A stretch of 26,684 nt of DNA. It comes from Bacillota bacterium. Its GTDB lineage: Bacteria > Bacillota > Clostridia > Christensenellales > CAG-138. Within the stretch, counting starts at the first letter, position 1; the number at the start of each line of letters is the position of its first letter. Under the pieces are notes generated by a model. It was not told the origin of the DNA. It saw only the letters and a program-made list of their open reading frames with translations, and ran no database searches. Location of the stretch: NCBI GenBank assembly GCA_023451115.1, contig JAEXFV010000113.1, positions 1-26,684 on the forward strand, given 5' to 3'. Positions 22,257 through 26,684 of this stretch are shown piece after piece. Position numbers and translations under genes: made by a program.

Positions 22257-23780
22257 TTAATATAAGGTTCCACACACCGCTTCAGCGACAGCAATTAGCG
22301 CGCCCTCTTTGATCATGCGTTCACATTTTTCCATCTGTTCATACATTACAATATCCTCATTTACCGCTGCTACCTCTTTGCGCAGCACTGCATAAACAGC
22401 CCGCAGCGCAGGAGAAACCTTATCTTCTCCTCTAAGCCAAATAGCCTGACCCGCAGCAAAAAATTCAATAGAAAGGACTTTTTGCACGTTATCCAATATC
22501 ATCCGGGCTTTTCGCGCTGCGGTAGTGCCCATGCTCACATGATCTTCTTGGTTGGCCGAAGACGGAATGGAGTCCACGCTGGCTGGGTGGGCCCATACTT
22601 TATTTTCTGACACCATAGAGGCCGCTGCATATTGTGCAATCATAAATCCACTGTTTAAGCCACCTTGCTTTGTCAGGAAAGCCGGCAACCCAAAGCTCAA
22701 TTGAGGATTTACCAAACGTTCCAGCCTCCGCTCAGAAATATTTGCAAGTTCCGAGAGTGCAATGCCTAAAAAGTCAAAAGCGAGTGCCATGGGTTGACCG
22801 TGAAAGTTTCCTCCAGAGATCACCTCATCCTCTTCCGGAAAAATCAAAGGATTATCCGTAACCGCATTGATCTCCCTGGAAACCGCATCATATACGTATT
22901 GAATAGCATCCCGGCTAGCCCCATGAATTTGCGGAATACACCGAATGGAATAGGCATCTTGTACCTTATCCGCAAAGCTGTCTTTTGAAAGCTGACTGCC
23001 GTTTAGCAACCGCAGCATATTCTGTGCACATTCCTTTTGCCCCTTGTGGCCACGCAGGTCATGCACCTTATGGTCATAAGCCTTTAAAATACTATTTTGT
23101 GCCTCCGCTGTCATAGCGGCTACAATATCCGCTGTTTTCGTTAAGCACATGGCGTCATATACCACCAAACAACCAATTCCGGTCATTACCTGGGTGCCGT
23201 TAATCAATGCCAGGCCTTCCTTTGCCGCGAGTTCAATCACCGGAATTTCCGCTTTTTCCATAGCCTCCCTGCCAGGAAGGATTTCGCCTTGATATTCCGC
23301 ACGGCCTTCTCCCAGCATGGGCAACACCATATGCGCCAAAGGCGCAAGATCTCCGCTAGCGCCTAAACTTCCCTTCTCGGGAATAATCGGGTGAACGCCC
23401 CGATTGAGCATTGCCAGCAGTGTCTCCATGGTGGAAAGCCGAATCCCCGAGTGCCCTCTGGAAAGTGCATTCAGTCTTAATAACATAATACTTCGAACCA
23501 CTTCAGTGGGCAAGGGATTTCCCATTGCACAAGCATGGCTGATAATCAAATTCCGCTGTAGCTTTGCCGTATCTTCATTTGAAATCAATTGATCCGAAAA
23601 TTTTCCGAAGCCGGTTGTCAACCCATAGATCACTACGCCTTCTTCCAATTTTCTATCCACATAAGCTCTGGCTACATTGATTTTGCCCTTTGCATCCTCT
23701 GCAATGGCAACGGGTTCTCCCTGCCTTGCTACTGCGGCAACTTGCTCAACTGTAAGGTTTTTCCCATTTAATAGAATCAT
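22257..23780 (-). CDS. hutH: histidine ammonia-lyase
   Basis: Removes ammonia from histidine to give urocanate. The MIO prosthetic group forms from A141-S142-G143 in GSLGASGDLAPLAHM. The active-site tyrosine is in IYGLTTGFGKF (Y52), and NPLIFPEEDEVISGGNFHGQP and QEDHVSMG are family signatures. At 507 residues it is full length. The ATG follows GGGAGAGG with nine-base spacing. First gene of the operon, divergent from the GntR regulator. Confidence 0.97.
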   Translation of the reverse strand: MILLNGKNLTVEQVAAVARQGEPVAIAEDAKGKINVARAYVDRKLEEGVVIYGLTTGFGKFSDQLISNEDTAKLQRNLIISHACAMGNPLPTEVVRSIMLLRLNALSRGHSGIRLSTMETLLAMLNRGVHPIIPEKGSLGASGDLAPLAHMVLPMLGEGRAEYQGEILPGREAMEKAEIPVIELAAKEGLALINGTQVMTGIGCLVVYDAMCLTKTADIVAAMTAEAQNSILKAYDHKVHDLRGHKGQKECAQNMLRLLNGSQLSKDSFADKVQDAYSIRCIPQIHGASRDAIQYVYDAVSREINAVTDNPLIFPEEDEVISGGNFHGQPMALAFDFLGIALSELANISERRLERLVNPQLSFGLPAFLTKQGGLNSGFMIAQYAAASMVSENKVWAHPASVDSIPSSANQEDHVSMGTTAARKARMILDNVQKVLSIEFFAAGQAIWLRGEDKVSPALRAVYAVLRKEVAAVNEDIVMYEQMEKCERMIKEGALIAVAEAVCGTLY

Positions 23781-23815
23781 GTTTGTATACCTCTCCCTTT
23801 TCTCAAATCAAGATA

Positions 23816-23979
23816 CAATTGACAAAAATTCTGAATTGGTATAGTGTAATGGTATATTATATGGTATATTATATGGTTTATTGTTGTCAATTGGTTCTGT
23901 TTTAAATGCACCAATTTTAACAAAAGATAGCTTTCATAGTCCAATAGACCATTTTATTTGGCAAACTATTGTACCAATT
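23816..23979. promoter_or_regulatory. divergent hutH/gntR control region
   Basis: CAATTGACAA (23817-23826) and its inverted copy TTGTCAATTG (23884-23893) each contain a TTGACA box, one pointing right (23819-23824, with TATAGT at 23840 after 15 bases) and one pointing left toward hutH (23890-23885, with TATACC at 23868-23863 after 16). The promoters would therefore face each other and overlap. Four copies of AATTGGT/ACCAATT occur at 23834-23840, 23889-23895, 23910-23916 and 23973-23979; the last abuts the gntR ribosome binding site. They are candidate operators. The -10 choices are uncertain. Confidence 0.5.
23851..23874. repeat. 12-bp tandem repeat in the hutH promoter region
   Basis: GGTATATTATAT occurs twice in a row (23851-23862 and 23863-23874) and begins a third time as GGTTTATT. 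Each copy carries a perfect TATAAT on the minus strand, at 23861-23856 and 23873-23868, spaced 23 and 11 bases from the TTGACA box. Confidence 0.9.
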
Positions 23980-23990
23980 TGGAGTAATAT

Positions 23991-24989
23991 ATGATTAAAG
24001 TCGAATTTGAAACCAACAAGCCAATTTATAAGCAAATCGTGGAGCAAATTTGCTCTCAGATAAAAACAGGAATTCTTTCGCCTGGTGACCGGCTGCCAAC
24101 CGAGCGTGATTTGGCAGAACAGCTGCAGATTTCCCGCGGAACTGTAAAAAAGGCTTACAAAGAACTGTCTGACAATAATATTATCGAGGTCATTCAAGGT
24201 AGCGGCAGCTATGTGTATAGTGACCGGGATGTATATACCATAGAAGAACGTCGGTTAGCGCTTCACTTAATGGATCAATTATGGGATAAGCTGGAGGGTT
24301 GGAATTTATCCGGTGATGAAATTGAAGCGCTTTTCCGGCTGATTGCAGCAAAGCGTTCGCCATCTACATTGAGTGTCCGGATTGCCATCATCGATTGCAA
24401 TCCCGAATCCCTTGCTATTTTTAAACGGCAGTTACAATACATTCCCGGCATCACCATATCAGCCTTTTTGCTGGATAGCATTTTCCTTGAGGATAACCTT
24501 TCCCGTTTATTGGGGGAATTTGACCTGGTTCTTACTTCCCTCATTCACTACGAAAGGCTTTCCCTCTATTTTCATCCTTTGGATATCCCTTTGGTTGCTG
24601 TGGCGGTATCTCCCAGCAGGCAAACGATCATTAACATTTCCACATTGCCAGTTGGAAGTTCAATCGGTATTTTGTGCCAAAGCAGCAAGTTTTCTCAATT
24701 GATCGTCCAGCAATTGGATCTGTTTACGGACTTGCAAAAGCATTTCCCCGTTTGTTTTGAGGATGATATCAAACATGTTACCCGTTTTATTTATCAGTTT
24801 GACACCATAATCGTTCCCCCAGATCTTCCGATATTGGATGTAGCAGTATCTGGGGATATGGTAGAAAAATATTTAGCCAGTGGAAAACGGATCATTCATT
24901 TTGACTACATGATCGATAAGGGTTCTCTTATGCATGTAGAAGGATTGGTTGACAGCATTTTAAAAAAGCGTGGGAAACATGCCGACTAA
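23991..24989 (+). CDS. GntR-family transcriptional regulator, candidate hut regulator
   Basis: The 332-residue protein begins with a GntR winged helix-turn-helix at about 10-75: PIYKQIVEQICSQIKTGILSPGDRLPTERDLAEQLQISRGTVKKAY, then ELSDNNIIEVIQGSGSYVY. The remaining roughly 210 residues (from LSVRIAIIDCNPESLAIFKRQL) look like an alternating alpha/beta fold with no UTRA signature that I can see, so this is not an obvious HutC. I do not recognise the domain. The ATG follows GGAG with a seven-base gap. It is divergent from hutH across a 210-base gap with repeated 7-mers, so control of the hut operon and of itself is likely but inferred. Confidence 0.85.
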   Translation: MIKVEFETNKPIYKQIVEQICSQIKTGILSPGDRLPTERDLAEQLQISRGTVKKAYKELSDNNIIEVIQGSGSYVYSDRDVYTIEERRLALHLMDQLWDKLEGWNLSGDEIEALFRLIAAKRSPSTLSVRIAIIDCNPESLAIFKRQLQYIPGITISAFLLDSIFLEDNLSRLLGEFDLVLTSLIHYERLSLYFHPLDIPLVAVAVSPSRQTIINISTLPVGSSIGILCQSSKFSQLIVQQLDLFTDLQKHFPVCFEDDIKHVTRFIYQFDTIIVPPDLPILDVAVSGDMVEKYLASGKRIIHFDYMIDKGSLMHVEGLVDSILKKRGKHAD

Positions 24990-25052
24990 AGCCCGTTTTT
25001 CGTGCCTTCATACACGTTTTTGGTTTGGCGATCACCATCACCCCTACTTTAT

Positions 25053-25770
25053 TTAATTTAATATCTCAATAGTACTTGTATCTGCATCAACAACGATCTG
25101 ATCTCTATCCTGTACCACCTGATAAAATTCTGGATCTACCCGGTCTACCATAGGTACTCCATCCTTATAAGTATCTATTATCAATTTTAATGATTTTAGG
25201 ATGCAATAAATCCGCATTTTGACAACTTTTAAGCGCAACCCGTATTGCTTCCAACTCATCTTAAGCCACCAATGAAACTTTTCATCTTCAATGCATTTAC
25301 AAACAATGCCGTTTGCATAGATCACCTGGAAATTGAAATCCGCAACCCAGGCTTAGTAACTACGTCAAGCAGGCCTCTAGGCCAATGGCATTACCATGGG
25401 AGGCGGGAGTTATTTCTAGGAATATCATTGTTTGGAAGTTTGGTACTGATAAAACAAATTTTTCGAGTACAGCGCTTCTGCTTAATATATTAGGATCAAA
25501 TCCAATACCTGAAATATCCTTTCCAATCTGCTGGAATACCAAGGCATTCACTTCTCTAACATCAATATAAGGCATATTATTCCTATCGATCTTCTCTCAC
25601 TTAATGATATGAAATGCTGGTATCGCTTCAATTTGTAGGGTTTGATCATAAGCATTTTCTAAAATAGCAATACCAAATCCAATGGGAGCATTTTTTAGCA
25701 TTAGTTCTGCCCCTTGCTGGAGAATTTGCGAGAAGCGTTTCGGATTCGCCTCATGGACAGTAGTGCACTC
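25053..25770 (-). pseudogene. decayed LarA/DUF2088-like protein, with a possible swivel-domain fragment at its end
   Basis: On the minus strand three frames carry consecutive pieces of one protein. From 25770: TTVHEANPKRFSQILQQ, then MLKNAPIGFGIAILENAYDQ and IEAIPAFHIIK, then an in-frame TGA (25599-25597). The same frame continues as NNMPYIDVREVNALVFQQIG, then KDISGIGFDPNIL and SHGNAIGLEA to a TAG at 25360. Sequence in the next frames (LDVVTK, then ADFNFQVIYANG) continues the expected order. IGK-ISG-G-DPN and ESHGNA are patterns I associate with DUF2088/lactate-racemase-like proteins. The last part, GVPMVDRVDPEFYQVVQDRD then QIVVDADTSTIEI, resembles a DUF126-type swivel domain, less surely. 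The N-terminal half is missing, with at least one nonsense and two frameshift lesions. Confidence 0.6.
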
Positions 25771-25819
25771 CTAATAATTTTACAGCCCAATTACCATCAT
25801 TTTACACAAACCACTTTGC

Positions 25820-25865
25820 AAGGGGGCCACAATTTTCGATAGGCAATTAATATAAAGGCCCCCTT
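25820..25865. repeat. 9-bp inverted repeat in the gap before the acetyltransferase
   Basis: AAGGGGGCC (25820-25828) and GGCCCCCTT (25857-25865) pair around a 28-base AT-rich loop. No T-tract follows on either strand. The 25771-25979 gap holds nothing else except a weak bulged hairpin at 25946-25968, a possible minus-strand terminator for the acetyltransferase. Confidence 0.5.
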
Positions 25866-25979
25866 ATAAAAGCTGTTTTCTTTTGAAAGTAGTGACCTGC
25901 ACTTACCTTATTATAACAATATGGGAATAATTAAAATATGCACATAGTGCTTTGTAATGACAAACACTGGAGGGTGGCC

Positions 25980-26432
25980 TTATAAGTTAAATTGCATAAA
26001 ATTACCTTTTTTCTCAAATCCAAAATCTGTATAAAGTAACACTCCCATATCAGAGGCTGTAATTTGTACTGTTCCACAGCCATATATTCTGGCTTCATCA
26101 ACAACTTTGGTCAATAGTTTTTTTGCAATCCCTTTTCGGCGATAATCAGTTACTGTGAACATACTGGAGAGTAATCCTATTTTCCCGCTTGGGCATCCAA
26201 AATAAGGTGGTTTTTCAACAAAGGACATTCCACTTGTAGCAATAATTATATCTTCATCCATAGCCAGCCAAGATACAAATGTCCCATCAACCATATGTCG
26301 TTTATAGTAGCTCAACAACGCCGGTTTCAAATCTATTTCTTCCTTTGCGCCCTCTTCTCTCAACTGCTGTATTCTCATGTCAATAAAATTATCCAGTTCC
26401 TTGTCTGTTAATCGTTTATATTGAATGCTCAT
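25980..26432 (-). CDS. GNAT-family N-acetyltransferase
   Basis: The 150-residue protein has the GNAT order: an N-terminal helix pair, a strand DEDIIIATSGMSFVE, then LLSSMFTVTDYRRKGIAKKLLTKVVDEA with the acetyl-CoA pyrophosphate loop R98-R99-K100-G101-I102-A103. The C-terminal ITASDMGVLLYTDFGFEKKGNFMQ is the usual motif B end. It resembles small-molecule or amino-acid acetyltransferases; the substrate cannot be told. The ribosome binding site is weak. Base composition is more AT-rich than the hut genes, which together with the neighbouring pseudogene suggests an accessory segment. Confidence 0.85.
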   Translation of the reverse strand: MSIQYKRLTDKELDNFIDMRIQQLREEGAKEEIDLKPALLSYYKRHMVDGTFVSWLAMDEDIIIATSGMSFVEKPPYFGCPSGKIGLLSSMFTVTDYRRKGIAKKLLTKVVDEARIYGCGTVQITASDMGVLLYTDFGFEKKGNFMQFNL

Positions 26433-26508
26433 AATAAAATCTCAAAATTCAAGTTTATCGTACTTGTTATATATTTTATATCCAATTGCACTTAAATTGC
26501 AATGAGAT

Positions 26509-26561
26509 AAAAAACTGAACACCAATCGTGATACGCATTGTATCAAAATTGGTGTCCAGTT
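26509..26561 (-). terminator. Rho-independent terminator of tRNA-Trp
   Basis: The minus strand reads AACTGGACACCAAT, an inner GATAC/GTATC stem, then ATTGGTGTTCAGTTTTTT. The outer arms (26548-26561 and 26513-26526) differ at one base. The T-run begins directly at the stem base. It starts two bases past the CCA of the tRNA. Confidence 0.85.
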
Positions 26562-26562
26562 A

Positions 26563-26636
26563 TGGCAGGGGCAGAAGGACTCGAACCCTCAAGAACGGTT
26601 TTGGAGACCGCTATGTTACCATTACATCATGCCCCT
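26563..26636 (-). tRNA. tRNA-Trp (anticodon CCA)
   Basis: Cloverleaf with acceptor AGGGGCA pairing TGCCCCT. The anticodon stem GCGGT/ACCGT encloses CTCCAAA, giving CCA. T-loop GGTTCGAGTCC, discriminator G and encoded CCA at 26565-26563. It is a single-gene unit. Confidence 0.95.
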
Positions 26637-26662
26637 ATATGCCATTTTGCGGCAACAAACGT

Positions 26663-26668
26663 ATTATA
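26663..26668 (-). promoter_or_regulatory. -10 box of the tRNA-Trp promoter
   Basis: A perfect TATAAT on the minus strand lies 27 bases before the tRNA. With normal spacing the -35 box falls just outside the window. Confidence 0.6.
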
Positions 26669-26684
26669 ACATCGTGGCGTTTGC

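Noticed and set aside
23816..23895. AT-rich repeats before hutH as a CRISPR or origin-like iteron array
   Set aside because: Only two exact 12-bp units occur, without spacers or neighbouring cas or replication genes. They fit a promoter region.

Overview
The window looks like a stretch of Bacillota chromosome, most likely class Clostridia. The evidence is gene order (miaB, ylbF-like, mutS, mutL, miaA, hfq, PLP lyase, then convergent lexA), strong AGGAGG-type ribosome binding sites, sigma-A promoters, and a GAAC-N4-GTTT LexA box of the type known from clostridia. Most of it is housekeeping DNA. The edges (1-1150 and 24990-26684) are more accessory and partly decayed.

Layout. 1-203: 3' end of an unrecognised plus-strand gene, overlapped tail-to-tail by a possible two-TM protein (123-446). 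629-1083: minus-strand nucleotidyltransferase-like gene broken by a one-base deletion. 1213-1924: eight minus-strand tRNAs (Pro, Glu, CAU, Asp, Phe, Thr, Tyr, Leu in transcription order) between a near-consensus promoter and a terminator. 2168-11255: plus-strand tRNA-modification and mismatch-repair cluster (miaB, ylbF-like, mutS, mutL, miaA, hfq, PLP lyase). 11239-12345: lexA, and divergently a small cysteine-cluster protein, sharing a LexA box. 12342-14870: minus-strand proC, rnhA, tyrosine recombinase, with a perfect 16-bp inverted repeat and a 14-codon candidate leader ORF in front of the recombinase. 15023-23780: seven-gene minus-strand histidine-degradation operon hutH, hutU, ftcD, hutI, fchA, fhs, hutD, ended by a strong terminator. 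23991-24989: divergent GntR-family regulator. 25053-25770: multiply broken remnant of a LarA/DUF2088-like gene. 25980-26432: GNAT acetyltransferase. 26563-26636: tRNA-Trp with its own terminator.

How the genes work together. The hut operon converts histidine to glutamate plus two ammonia through urocanate, imidazolonepropionate and formiminoglutamate. FtcD moves the formimino group to tetrahydrofolate, FchA deaminates it to methenyl-THF, and Fhs run in reverse can release formate and make ATP. A methenyl-THF cyclohydrolase (FolD) is needed but is not in this window. The neighbouring GntR protein is the obvious candidate regulator, and the hutH-gntR gap holds overlapping face-to-face promoters and four copies of a 7-mer.

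Most worth a second look: hutI is split between two frames exactly at A_AAA_AAC, where a -1 shift would restore full-length protein (programmed frameshift, slippage, mutation or read error); the recombinase-adjacent inverted repeat with its mini-ORF; the LexA-box-associated cysteine protein; and a 24-bp perfect palindrome inside mutL. I found no CRISPR array, insertion sequence or clearly new multi-gene defence system.
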